Below, piece by piece: positions 52,733 through 63,967 of a stretch of 64,000 nt of DNA. The stretch spans positions 254,324,978 through 254,388,977 of the forward strand of contig NC_090320.1 of NCBI RefSeq assembly GCF_040869045.1. The letters run 5' to 3'. A program made the translations under genes and the position numbers. The notes beneath the pieces are model-generated. The model saw only the letters and a program-made list of their open reading frames with translations. It was not told the DNA's origin and did not search any database. Positions within the stretch are counted from its first letter, which is position 1. Every line of letters begins with the position of its first letter. This DNA comes from Eurosta solidaginis. Its lineage: Eukaryota; Arthropoda; Insecta; Diptera; Tephritidae.

Positions 52733-52980
52733 AAGTTTGGGTGAAGGCTAACCAAATATACCCATCTACGTGGTTTTCAAAACTTACTTAAAGTTATACT
52801 GGTCGCAAAAACTGACTCAAGCTCATCGCACCATGAGTGTTGTTTTACTTAAAAAGTAACAATTTTGCCGCGGGGTATGACTTGCGCGACTTTATTACGG
52901 GCGTTATTAAAAAGTGATTAGGAAAAGCAGGAAAATTAAATTAGATGAGGTTACACTGAAATATACAAGAAAATAAAGGG

Positions 52981-53672
52981 CTGCCAAAATATTGCCCTCA
53001 GAACTGCTACGGGCTATCCTGTTATAGCGCCAGAACACTACCTACACAATGGGGCGAGAATACTTCCCATTAGGGAGAGAAATGAAATGCTGAACAAACA
53101 GTTTCAGTTGAATACCCAGAAACCTGGGTATCCCAACAGACATCTTATTGATGAGGCTACACTTCCCAGATGCTTAAGAAGTAAAGGCCGAAAGCAATAT
53201 GAGGAAATAAGGCACCTGAGAACACAACCGTATGAAACAAAAAAGCACAAGCAGGTCGTCAGTGGTTTCCACAAATGGGCGTTGAACCCCTATGTCAGCA
53301 ATTTCCCAGCGAAGTCAGTTCTTAAAGAAAAATACCCCGAACTCGCAGAAGAGGAACCACTCTTCATAATGAAACGTGCTTCACTCTCACCCAACGTCGA
53401 TCTGGGTACAGTAACAGGTTAACGTATCCACAATCAAGCCCGAAATACAAAATGTATGTCCTGCTTACAAAGTATCCCCATATGACACACACCATCTCTT
53501 CAATTTTTATGTGGAACCAACGCTTCTAACACCCGTCGCATTATGGTCCACCCCTGTTGAAACTGCAAGTTTCATAAGATTCCCCTTAAAGGACACCGAT
53601 GAAAATTTGTGATAGGTCGCACCTATTGGATAGGGCGAAACACTGCTACAACAACAACAACAACAACAGATG
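52981..53672 (+). pseudogene. Jockey-like LINE C-terminal end with (CAA)n tail
   Basis: QNIALRTATGYPVIAPEHYL (~52985) leads into RERNEMLNKQFQLNTQKPGY (~53070) and PNRHLIDEATLPR, the post-RT tail typical of Jockey-like LINEs with an N-x-A-L-R-T-A-T-G start. A 111-codon frame (53087-53422) covers most of it. Later islands HTPSLQFLCGTNAS and SFIRFPLKDTDE follow shifts. The 3' UTR closes with (CAA)n at 53649-53668. The upstream reverse transcriptase is absent, so the copy is 5'-truncated. The same family is at 26950-27905. Confidence 0.78.
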
Positions 53673-54519
53673 TAATTTATATTAACTTTATCATGGATAT
53701 TTGTATACAGGGCGTATCTCTTGGCCTAAGGTTGGGCCCATAGTGTTCCAATCGCTGGGATTGTGGTTTCAACCCATATGCGATTGAGTTTATTTTTAGG
53801 ATAGTTGACAATAAATAATACTCAATGGAGCTACGCTGTATCTTTTCCGCTGCAGTTAACAATAAAGTCTCCTCATTGGAAAGTTGGAAATAAATTTCGT
53901 TTTTTGAGGCGTAGTTCCTAACGGCCTCTTTACATTTCCTAAACTAAACATGCATTTTTCAATTAATTCTTCTGCGCAGATTCAGAGGAGCTGTTGTCAG
54001 ACCCCTTATAAGGCTTCAACTAAGTACATCGGTCTTAGTTAAAATGATATTACATTTAAATTTTTCTGCCATTTTGATGTTAAAATTAGCAAACGGTTCA
54101 CACATCTTATCCGAGATAGAAAGATAAAAAAGATTATATTCTCTTGATGGGGTTATATTGAAGTGGGTGCCCGAAAGTACACTTTGACCAGTGACATTGC
54201 ATTTCTATTGTGGACCTCATAAAGTCCAACAAGTGTTTCATATCATACTCTACGATCTGCCCCAGACTATTCAGAATGGGAGCACCCAAAAACCGGTGCC
54301 CTGGGCTACTCCCCGCTGTGTAATTGCAAATGGGGTCAATCACGGTTTCTTTTTCTGTATCCTCTTTCCAATGCCTGCAGCAAAGTTAAGACGCTCCTAA
54401 CCTTTCTGCGTGCCTCTCCATAGAACAGAGCTCAGTTAGTACTCCTCGAAGTGCTTAGTTAGTACTCCAACAAAAGGTGAATATTGTATCCTTACCTAGA
54501 GTGTAAACGTGTAGTGATC
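53673..54519. other. Spacer, nothing recognised
   Basis: The last ~200 bp may be the 3' end of the LINE that starts at 54520 on the minus strand, but the translation has no clear motif. Confidence 0.35.
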
Positions 54520-55274
54520 TTTTAGAATCCATTTTTGCCAGGTTTCCTGCAATGTACAACTACCAGTTGTTGGAAGACAAGGGCCATTTTTAAGCGGTCT
54601 TGGTCAGGAAAAATGTGCCTGGTCCTACCCCGCCTGGCAAGTTCGTCGGCAATGCAGTTTCCCCCTAAATGTCCCTGCACCCGGGAATCCATTTTGGGCC
54701 ATATCTCCAAGTGATCGGCGACAGTGTAGTGTTATTTCAGAAATGAACGAATAAGAGCCAAAAGATTTTGTAGGAACCTAGTTGTCGCTGAAAATAAAGA
54801 TTTCTTTGCCAATATTGTTTGTCCCATCCTAATTTTGGCCTTGCTTATGGCTGATAGTTCTGCCTGGAAGATACTAAAGTGTTCGGGTGATCTTTTTAGG
54901 ATATGGAAGCCTAGGAGTTTTAAATAAACTCCATCTCCTACTCTGCGTTTGGTTTATAAACCGTCGGTGTTTATGAAAATGTTGCCGTCAACAGCGAGGT
55001 ACCTATTCGGCTCCCGCAATCCACCCTGCTGGGAACATTTACCATAAAGTAGCTGTCTTTAACTGCTAGGAGGAAGAATATTGTATTTATTTAGTATGCT
55101 AGAGTGTCTTACACTGAAAGAAAGGAACTGGTAAAATCAACCGAAATACGGGTCAATTCAACCAAAATTTCTGTCAATTTTTATCCATCGCGTAATTGAC
55201 TGTTTGAGTAGTCAAATGAACAAAAAAGTTGTTGCGACAGCTTTGTATGAAAGTACCTGTGTTGCCATATAAAT

Positions 55275-55627
55275 TAAAAAATGTAAGCCGCGATAACCTC
55301 CGAAGAGATCTTAGGCCGAACTTCTCTCCCAATTTGCATCGTACTCCTTTTTAATTTTTCTTAAAAATTGGCGGGACGGGACCTACATGTTTTATGCCGA
55401 CTCCGAACGGCATCTGCAAGGCATATGAGTTTTCACCGAGAGCACTTCATGGCAGAAGTACACTCGGAGTACTTGCCAAACACTGCCGAGGGGTGAGACC
55501 GCTTAGAGAATTTTTATTCTAATTGAAAAAGCTTGTTTCTTAAATTTTGGTGTTGCTTTTCCCGGGGTATGAACCCAGGGTCTTCGGTGTGATGGTCGGA
55601 TCACGCTACCGTCACACCACGTCGGCC
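55275..55627 (-). mobile_element. tRNA-derived SINE, copy 7 (full length)
   Basis: The minus-strand head is GTGGTGTGACGGTAGCG with a GGGTTCATACCCCG B-box region (about 55560-55577). The body and CGATAACCTCCGAAG end are complete. It is flanked by GCCATATAAAT at 55264-55274 and 55628-55638, an 11-bp duplication. Confidence 0.92.
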
Positions 55628-55640
55628 GCCATATAAATAC

Positions 55641-56157
55641 TGTATTAAATTTACTGAAATTCCGCTTATTCCAAATCTTCTGCTAACGTTCGAATCATTA
55701 AACTGTTGAATAAATAACTCCAATATTGAATAATGCAAAAATGGCCTTTATTAAAGTACTTCACAAAACACTTATAATTCGCAACTGATAGCTTGCTTAA
55801 ACCAAGCTGGTTGTCGTGCCTCTACTGTTGCTGCCTTTTATACTGTCTGGTTTCCTCGTTGCAAATTTCTAGGCTTTTCTCTTCTAGAATTTACTAGTTA
55901 GTTATCAGCTACAGCCACAACTACGTTTATAGCTTCACATATGCGCGTGTGTACGTGAGTAATACTTACACAAATTATTGCCTTCTTTTGTGAGCATCTC
56001 AAATAAGATATATGCATGTTTTTGTGCGTCTCTTCTCCGCTGCTCGTATGGACATGTGGGTAGACATAATGATTGATTTAATGATGTGCATACAAGTCAC
56101 TGCTTAGCATCGGCTTAGGGATGTTAGTATCCCTTAGTGTTGCTAATATTCGTCACA
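55641..56157 (-). mobile_element. Solo LTR, gypsy-like family, copy 5
   Basis: Ends GCTAATATTCGTCACA and starts with a mutated TGTATTAAATTTACTG. It shares AAACTGTTGAATAAATA and AATGGCCTTTATTAAAG with the other copies. ATAC flanks both ends (55637-55640, 56158-56161), a perfect 4-bp duplication. The left ATAC overlaps the edge of the SINE's duplication. Confidence 0.88.
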
Positions 56158-57400
56158 ATACGTAAATATGTGAATACATAAATACGCATGCTTGCTACAT
56201 ATACATGCATATGAATATAGAAATAGTAGTAGTCACAAAACTGATTCTCAATTCTTTCAGTTTCAGCTCAGCTCATTCTCAATTTCTTGTCTCGCATGTA
56301 GTTGCCACACTTGATTGTTTCGAAAAAAACTTGTAGTATAAATGTTTGACGTAACATTTTAAAAACAGAACTTGTAAGTTATAGAAAAGTGAAGAATCAA
56401 ATCTCAGGAAGATAACTCACCACTTGAGTAACTTTACATGTAATTCGGCAAGTTTAATTTTCGTAACACTTTAAGTTGAAATGATTCCAAAAAAATAAAA
56501 CTTTTATTTTGTCGCAAACATCAACATTAAAAAATGACCTTTTTTAATTATCTTATTAGATTCGTTCGCGTGAGTGAAAGTTGATAAAAACTTGAACAAT
56601 ATGTTACTAGCTTTGGAAAAATCCTGTTCGTTCCAGCAAAACAACAAGAGGGCGGAATTTTACATTTCGCTTTGACGAGAAGTTGCAAAATTTTTCCCGA
56701 TAAATAGGTGTCCCGTATCTCATAATTTTTTGCATAGTAAATTCAAAAAAGGGTTTTTTCGTTTTGTATTGATTACTGAAAAACTAGTTTTTTGTTGTTT
56801 TCCCATTTTGTGTGTTTTTTCGATTTGATGGTTTTCTTATTTTGGAGTTTTTTTTTTTTTAACAAGTGGCACCATCGTCATAAGTTCAAAGTAGAGAGCG
56901 CAGTGAAATTTGAAATTTGCTCATGTATTGACAGTTGATCGCCGTTGAAATGACCTGTAAGATCAGTTGTGTTAACAGAAAAATCAGTTAGATTGATTAG
57001 GAAATTGTCAATTTCACAAAATTCTGTTAACTTAAGAGCAAAAATTTCTCTTCTGTTGAAATGAATGTACTAATTTGTTCGCTTGACAAAGAGCTCGGTC
57101 GAGTTAACCATAATTCGATCAATTTTTCTGAATCTCCGTTAAGTCAAGAACAACAGAATTGATTTGTGATTTTACTAACACCATTTCTTTCAGTGTATGG
57201 TTTTATTGTTCCAATTGTAGAAGTCTCTTTAACGCAGACCTGATATAACCAATGCTCGATAACCAGCTAAATTCTATGGTTGATCTGAAGACCTTCACTA
57301 GACGTTGTTCCTAGAGCACCGCTTATGCTGATTATACTAGATGTGTTGACTTTACACTACAAGTTTAGTTTTGACGCCTTTAGAATTTTATGTCACAATG

Positions 57401-57772
57401 TTTTGAGTAATAGTTTCTGCACCACGTGGGGTATATAAAAAACTACGAACTTAAAAAATTTTAAACGTTTATAAGCACTGCATAAATATTTCAGTAAAAA
57501 TTCAGATTCTAAGACCAGCGGGACAGCATATGATTATATAAGCATGACATTTTAAAACATGAAAGCCCGGAAAGGACATTGTCTTGCTGTTAGCCAACTG
57601 ACAAATGCAAGTGCTACAAACACTCATACAAATGTGCATATATGAACTGATATTTCGTTAGTGCAACTGACATACGTGTCTGCATATTGACGCACATACA
57701 TAAATGGATACGTTTATATTTATTTATACTTTGATTTGAAGGAAATCTAAAGCCAATGTGAAGAAAAGTAAA
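57401..57772. other. Spacer, nothing recognised
   Basis: This may contain more of the LINE relic to the left, but no translation supports it. ACATACATAAATGG-type short repeats lie near 57695. Confidence 0.35.
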
Positions 57773-59460
57773 AAACAAGTAAGGACGGGACTGTCTTCGA
57801 CTGTGCCCAAGACTTCATTCCTTTCATGAATAGGGCAGAACAATAATCTTATCCCGTTCGTAATCTCCAAATAATCGGATGTATAAGATAGGAAATATAT
57901 AGTGAAGAGATGTACATACCTAAACAATTTTTAAAATAAATCTTAATATATAAAAAACACGTGTCACAACATTTTTGGCTGCAATGGGCTCCTAAACTAC
58001 TGAACCGATTTTGAATTTGTTTTGCACCCCGTGTGTAGTTTGATCTAGCTTGAAATATAGCATAGGCTTTATTTCAGTTTATAGTCGCAATATTATTTTA
58101 TTGCAATTTTTTTTATTTGTTTATATGTAATAATAAAATGTTATGTATATGTAGTGGCACTCATATTTTCAGGTGGACGGATATGCTTGGTGTTTAATTA
58201 AACAACCTGCTTATCAATAAAAAATATTATAGCGAATGATATCAAGTATAGCACATCACCAGGCCCGTAGAGAGGGTGGGGGGTTTCTGAGGGGGCCCGC
58301 GATTTAGAGGTAGTATGACATTTTTTTAAATTCCGGAGTCTTTGGTTGTGTAGAGGGAAATTTTCATACCCCTGGGCGACTAGGGTCTCGAGATATAGGC
58401 CAAAATGTGGGTCAGTGAATGCCTAGACAGAGTTTATACAATATGGATATCAAATGAAAGCTGTTGATGAGTGCTTTAGTACAGAGTAATATATTGTCAA
58501 GAGACGGACTGGGAATGGGATTAGGAATAGGACTGGCACTGAGACTCGGAGTGGGACTGGGACTAGAACAAAATACATACCACCCTCTGGGGCAGGCAAT
58601 AAGGGATGCAGAAGAATGAAAAGAAATTGGGAGAAGAGAAAAGAGAGAAAAAGATTGAGAAATAGATATAATGAGACGAAGATGGAGACAGATGAAGCGA
58701 AAAAGACGGAGGGAGGAGTGAATAAATGGATTAGGAAAAGGTGAAGAGGGGAGAGGGCAGAGTCCGACGAAAAGACTTTTTAAAATGTATGCAGATAGGC
58801 CAAATTTAGGGCAGGACATCGTCTCCCGGGTCTTCTAGTATAAAATAAAAAATGTCAAGAAACCCCTTATCTGTTGTATAGTTGTATGGGATATATATTA
58901 TATATAGCTCCGATCGAAATTATTTTTACAGGAATTCTTCTATGATATATTAGAATATATATCACCAAGTTTCACTTTTTATATTGGAAACTAAGGGAGA
59001 AATGGCCAAAAATCTTTCTATCTGAACGATCGGTTATATGGGATATAACTACATATAGCTCCGATCGAAGTGGTTTTTTCAGGATATCTTCTATGATACA
59101 TTAGAATATATATCACATAGTTTCACGTTTATACTTTCTAAATTGCGGCAGGAATGACCAAAATCGTCTTATCTGAACGACGGTTGTATGGGAGATATAT
59201 GTTATAGTGGGCCGATCCTACCGTATCCGTCATATGTCTAATATAATACAAAAATACATCCTTGTGCCAAATTTCATTGAGATATCTCAAAAGTTGAGGG
59301 ACTAGTTTGCGTTCAAACAGACGGACGAACAGACGGACTTGGCTATAACAACTCAGCTTGTCGCCCTGATCAATTCGGTATACTTAATGATAAGTCTACG
59401 ACGTTACAAACATCTGACCAAAGTTAATATACCATTTCATGTTCATGAAAGGTATAAAAA
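57773..59460 (-). mobile_element. Family D (DINE/HINE-like) element split by a Helitron
   Basis: The left end AACAAGTAAGGACGGGACTG has a GTCTTCG...CAAGAC hairpin. The right end is CATTTCATGTTCATGAAAGG. The right body (58839-59460) has two or three ~130-bp repeats with CTCCGATCGAA and TATCTGAACGA, then GACGGACGAACAGACGGACT. A 898-bp Helitron (57941-58838) interrupts it. The AACAAGTAAGGA plus hairpin terminus is shared with families A and B although the bodies are unrelated. It is non-coding. Confidence 0.75.
57941..58838 (+). mobile_element. Non-autonomous Helitron
   Basis: Starts TCTTAATATATAAAAAACAC after an A and ends GGGTCTTCTAG before a T, obeying the A|TC...CTAG|T rule. The sequence on both sides belongs to family D, which proves the boundaries. 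The 3' ~550 bp match the Helitron at 8549-9615 (one ~126-bp repeat unit near 58360-58490, the purine-rich tract 58600-58760, GGGCAGGACATCGTCTCCCG). The 5' ~300 bp (CACGTGTCACAACATTTTTG...) do not match. Confidence 0.87.
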
Positions 59461-60079
59461 CATAGAGCAACCAATCTTTTATTGTCTTAAAAAATGAGAT
59501 ATCAGATATACATTTTTCTACTGCCACAAAAAAAAAAATTTTGAATGTTAAGACTTTGATGCCAAATTGCATTGCAGTGTTTTCGAAATATGTTGTAGGA
59601 GAACAGTTTTCTGTGTGTATAATATCAAGTTTTTGAAGCAACAACATTTTTCGTCCAATTATGGCACTTTGTTGTTTCTTCTATTATATGTTGACAATAA
59701 AAATTCATTCAATTGAATTTGTTACATGCTTCATTTCTGTTGCCAATAAGGAAAATCTAAAATCTTAATTGGCACGAAATGTCATGTGACCGATTTCAGG
59801 CATGATTGATGCGTTTTTTGTATAGCAATTAATTTTTGCAGTATAAATTTAAGAGCAAAAAAATTTGATATTGGTCTGAGAAGTGTACCACAAGAATGCA
59901 TTCTTAATGAGCGAATTGGTTTTAGAATAAGTATCTGGAAGAACGTTGCAAGCGATAATCATAACTTATATGGAAAGCAAAAAAAAAAAAACCAAAAAAA
60001 TATCTCAATTAGAGAATAGATCAACGCTTTTTTCTATTATATATCTTGTGGCCTGCTTGCCTTCCACAACGAAGGTTCT
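59461..60079. other. Spacer, nothing recognised
   Basis: AT-rich DNA with A-tracts near 59528 and 59980. No gene or element boundary was supported. Confidence 0.4.
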
Positions 60080-62950
60080 TGGTTAAGGTCAGGTTAGGTT
60101 AGATTTAAGTGGCTGCCGTCCACATCGCAGCGGCACACTTAGGCCTTTATAGGCCCATTGTGAAACCACACGGATTTGGTCCTACTCTCCTAATCAAACC
60201 ACTTCGTTGAGTTTGTGAAGCTAACTAAGCGTCGTGTATTGACCTAAGCTATATCAGTTAGATCTACGAGAAACATCTTGCCCATAAAACGTTGCCTTAT
60301 TCTACCGAGCGCTGGACATTCACAGAGTAGATGCCTAACAGTTTCAAACTACTCTTCGTTGCCACATCTTCTCCAAAAATCATTAAATGGAGCGCCAATC
60401 CTTTCCGCATGCGGTCCAATATAAACATGACCAGTGAGAAGACCTACAGCTAAGGAAATATCCCTCTTACGGAGGGTGAGAAGCTCTCGCGATCTCTTCT
60501 CATTTCATTCCGGCCGTGTAAGTTTTGCCGTGTGGCATCTATCATGGTGCTTCCACCTGGCTCTCGCTTCCATCAGTAGAGCCTCCTTTGTCTTGAGCTT
60601 GCAGGTGGAGAGCGGCATGGCCAACCTCTTTCAGGCTGGCAAAAGTGGAAGGGAGGTACCCTTTCTTGCAAGCTCATCCGCCATTTCATTACCTGATATG
60701 CCCTTATGTCCCGGAATTCATACCAGATGCAAAGTAAACTATTCAGCCATCACATTAAGTGATCTGCGACAGCCTACTACAGTTTCAGAAATAGATGTGA
60801 CAGAGTCAAGGGCTTTCAGTGCTGCTTGACTGTCGGAGAAATTATAATGTGCTTCTGAGAGACTACCTTCTGCCCTAGGCAGTCGACAGCATCTTGTATG
60901 GCCGCAAGCTCGGCCTGACATACGCTACAGTGATACGGAAGGCGAAATGATCTTTGTATCTCAAATCGTTCCGAATAGATACCCCCTCGGATCCTGTTAT
61001 CCAGTTTAGATCCATCTGTGTACATCTGAATGCTGTTAGTGGGCCAGTCAGCGTCATTCACCCACTTTTCCCTCTCAGGGATTAATATCTCGTATCCCCT
61101 ATTAAAGTTGCTATGCGGTTTGCAGAAATCTGTCCATTCTGGAATACAGAATCTGTCTAGAATTTCAGTGTGGTTGCAGTGAGACCATGTGGTCAATTTC
61201 TCAGCCTAATAGCTGCACATGCTATATAGAGGTGCTATCTTATACCTTCTCGTAAAGAGCACCAGCTCCGATTTATTTGGGTCCACGCCAGATCATTATC
61301 AACCTCCCTTGCTTCGACCCTTTTTAATTCCACCTGCATCACATCGCAGAGAGTTTGTGGAAATTTTCCACTTATCACCAAGCAAGGTCGTCAGCATAAG
61401 CTATCACTTTACAGCCCATCTCCTCTTCCATGTCCCTTAGCAGCTGATTCACCGCCAAGATCACTGACGAACCTGCTCACCGATACCCCTGCAAGTTCTG
61501 CCTGTACTACCCTGCATTGCAGCAATTGGTGCACAAGACCCACCAGCTGAGATTCGATGCCCAGATCAGTCAGTACCTTAATGCTTGAGTCGGGTTTGAT
61601 GTTATTGAACGATCCTTCTATATTTAGGAAGGCTGCCAGGCAGTATTCCTTGAAGGAGAACAATCTCCTTGTGCACGATGTAATTTCGTGCAATGCCGTT
61701 TCCGTTGATTTACCCTTCATATAGGCGTGTTGCGCTCCAGAGAGTTGGTCATTCACTGCCTCTTTGATATATGTTTCCATCAGCATCTCCATCACCTTTA
61801 GTTGAAACGAAGATATACTGATGGGTCTGAAGTCTTTGGGCTTCGCGTGGCATGCTTTGCCTGCTTTGGGAATAAATACCACTTTAGATATTTTCCATAT
61901 ACGTGGGACGTGGTTTAGTGCCACGACACCTTGTGCAGTATATATTGCACTGTTGCTTGTGTCAAGCTTTGTGTATCCCCTGGTTCGTTCCTAGTTGCAC
62001 CTGGAAAGTGTGTATTCAGCGGCAGATACAGGGTTTCCTCCCCAGTTTCGGTCCACGAACCATCAGCCCTTTGCAAGCATTCTGGGCCGTATTAGCCGAT
62101 CTGGAAAGTACTTTCCTGAGTCTCCCCCCTTCAGACACCATTTATATGCAACTATAGAAATCTCGGTAGGAAGATCTTTTGGCTTTCCTTAACTCAAACT
62201 TATAATTTCTAAGATGTTCTTTGTATACTTGCCAATGCTGCTCATCGCCAGAAGCTTTCGCTGCATTGAAAGCGGCCCTACTTAACCTGCGAAGGTTTTC
62301 GATTTGTGAATTCCACCGTGGTGGCTTATTTTTATCCTTTTGAATTCTCTTGGTACAGACTTTATCTAGTGCCTTGCGGCATGCTCCCGTGAAGGTATTG
62401 AACATTCTTTCCAGTTCTGGTATGCTACCTGGCTTTTCAGGTACGCTCTCAAGTGGAAATATCTTAACTAGTTCCCTATTGTATTCTTGCCAGTTTGTAT
62501 TTTTAAAATTTCCGGTGGCAGCGCTCTGCTTTTTCACCAAGTCTAAGTCGAATTGGATTTAACGATGGTCAGAGAATGAGTGTCCTTAAAGACCCTCCAG
62601 TTTCTGACCAACTCCTCCGCATCTTCTGAGACTAGGGTGACATCGAGAACTTCCCTTCATATTTTTGTAATAAAGGTTGGTTTGGTTCTGCTATTGCTTA
62701 TGGTTAATCTAGAGTTTAGGATGAAATCAAATAGTAACTCACCCCTTTCGTTTTCGTCATTACTCCCCCAGGTGGAGTGGTGCGTGTTTACTTCTCCTCC
62801 CAGTATCAGTGCACCTGATGTAGCTTCCACCAGCTTCCTGAAGATCGATGTCGGCACCGCCTTGTCATGGGCTAGATAAATTGATGATAGCCTGATTTGA
62901 CCCATACTTAAGCTCAGGCTGATAGTTGTTGTGTCTTCATCAGTAAATTA
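60080..62950 (-). pseudogene. LOA/R1-like LINE, long decayed copy
   Basis: In minus-strand order: endonuclease C-terminal part (62905-62657: ILGGEVNTHHSTWGSNDENE), linker (62540-62142: RWNSQIENLRRLSRAAFNAA), reverse transcriptase (61924-61409: FIPKAGKACHAKPKDFRPIS, FLNIEGSFNN), and MGCKVIAYADDLA near 61395. A short VDPNKSELVLFTRRYKIAPL follows. Then about 250 residues of thumb are missing and RNase H begins (YTDGSKLDNRIRGG at ~61025, QAELAAIQDA, FSDSQAALKAL near 60850, IPGHKGISGNEMADELA near 60690). A CCTAACCTGACC-type 3' UTR ends near 60080. Several shifts and stops separate the parts. It is the same lineage as the copy at 3954 but older. Confidence 0.85.
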
Positions 62951-62956
62951 AAGAAG

Positions 62957-63322
62957 AACAAGTAAGGAAGGCTAAGTTCGGGTGTAACCGAACATTACAT
63001 ACTCAGTTGAGAGATATGGAGACAAAATAAGGAAAATCACCATGTAGGAAAATGAACCTAGGGTAACCCTGGAATGTAGTTGTATGACATGTGTATCAAA
63101 TGGAAGGTATTAAAGAGTATTTTAAGAGAGAGTAGGCCATAGTTCTATGGATAGACGCCATTTAGGGATATCGCCATAAAGGTGGGCCAGGGCTGACTCT
63201 AGAATTTGTACGATATGTGTATCAAATGAAAGGTGTTACTAAGCATTTTAAGAGGGAGTGGGCCTTAGGTCTATCGATGGACGCCTTTTCGAGATATCGC
63301 CATTAAGGTGGACCAGGGGTGG
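62957..63322 (-). mobile_element. Family A (DINE/HINE-like) element, truncated
   Basis: The terminus AACAAGTAAGGAAGGCTAAG with the TTCGGGTGTAACCGAA hairpin and TACTCAGTTGAGAG is intact. The copy then has two and a half tandem-repeat units (CGATATGTGTATCAAATG, ATGGACGCCTTTTCGAGATA) and stops at GGACCAGGGGTGGTC. The other end is lost. Confidence 0.8.
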
Positions 63323-63369
63323 TCAAATTTTAGTTAAAATTTTGCTTTTTTTCTCGATAGTATCGGGCT

Positions 63370-63455
63370 AATATCTTAATGGTGCTTGTTACCGAAGCAT
63401 TTCGGATATGTGTCCGGCAAAGTACCATTAATATCGATAAGACTCCCTACAATGT
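63370..63455 (+). mobile_element. Retroposon tail with 3' hairpin, copy 4 (truncated)
   Basis: TTAATGGTGCTTGTTACCGA, ATGTGTCCGGCAAAGTACCA and ATATCGATAAGACTCCCTAC match the tail family up to the hairpin's 5' strand. The 3' strand and (CAA)n tail are missing. Confidence 0.6.
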
Positions 63456-63873
63456 TCTGACTGTCCCGCACAAAAGCAATCCACACAAAACTAGAATAAA
63501 AACACAACAATGCCCGAATAAACCATTAGTCAGATGGTATAACGAATTAGCAAAATTTTTGTGTAATAATAGAATATGTATATTTCGGAGAGCGAAAATG
63601 AGTGTTAGCTTTTCACGCGATGAACGAATCGTGTTAGTCTTCCATGACAATTGAACCGTGCATGTTTTGCATGGGACCGACGATATAATATGTCCGGAAC
63701 TGTAGCTCGGAGTCAAAAACCTTGAAAATTTCGATTGTTTCGACTGTTTGAAATCCAACAAACGTCGATTAACCAGTATAAAGCCAACCAACTATGGACT
63801 AGAAGTTTTGGATAGTTTTAACAAATTATCTATTATTAAACATATTTTCACTATATGTGACCCGGCCTATGAA
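63456..63873. other. Spacer, nothing recognised
   Basis: Short frames on both strands have no domain. GTGACCCGGCCTATG near 63857 may mark the start of an unknown repeat. Confidence 0.35.
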
Positions 63874-63951
63874 AAGGTGGCTTATGACTAAAAAAAAACA
63901 GCTGTTAACAGCTGTTTCTCGCAATTTCTTTTTTGAGTCATAAGCCATCTT
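63874..63951. repeat. Inverted repeat with central 18-bp palindrome
   Basis: AAGGTGGCTTATGACT (63874-63889) pairs with AGTCATAAGCCATCTT (63936-63951), one mismatch in 16. Between them lies the perfect palindrome ACAGCTGTTAACAGCTGT (63898-63915). It could be the end of a palindromic transposon or a binding site cluster. Confidence 0.7.
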
Positions 63952-63967
63952 TTACATGTAATGAATA

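Larger units (their letters stand above)
55112..57195. mobile_element. TA-flanked inverted-repeat element carrying a SINE and an LTR
   Basis: The ends are CACTGAAAGAAA (55112) and TTTCTTTCAGTG (57195), perfect 12-bp inverted repeats flanked by TA on both sides (55110-55111, 57196-57197). The insertion site is confirmed by the restored LINE frame. Subterminal GTCAATT/AATTGAC and GTTAACTTAA-like words are repeated. Excluding the nested SINE (55275-55627) and LTR (55641-56157), about 1.2 kb of non-coding DNA remains. A TA target suggests a Tc1/mariner-like or similar system, but no transposase remains. Confidence 0.75.
54520..57400 (-). pseudogene. LINE relic split by a TA-flanked element
   Basis: The right piece (57400-57198) reads ISISGALGTTSS..., the post-RT region, then WNNKTI. 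The left piece (55109-54520) continues in the same frame as RHSSILNKYNILP, then FMVNVPSRVDCGSRIG, FHILKRSPEHFSIFQAELSA (RNase H), and QGHLGGNCIADELARRG. Joining at a single TA restores a continuous frame matching the LOA-like order (DRGHSSLL in the copy at 3954). The 2.1-kb element at 55112-57195 therefore inserted here. Internal stops show the LINE was already decaying or has decayed since. Confidence 0.68.
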
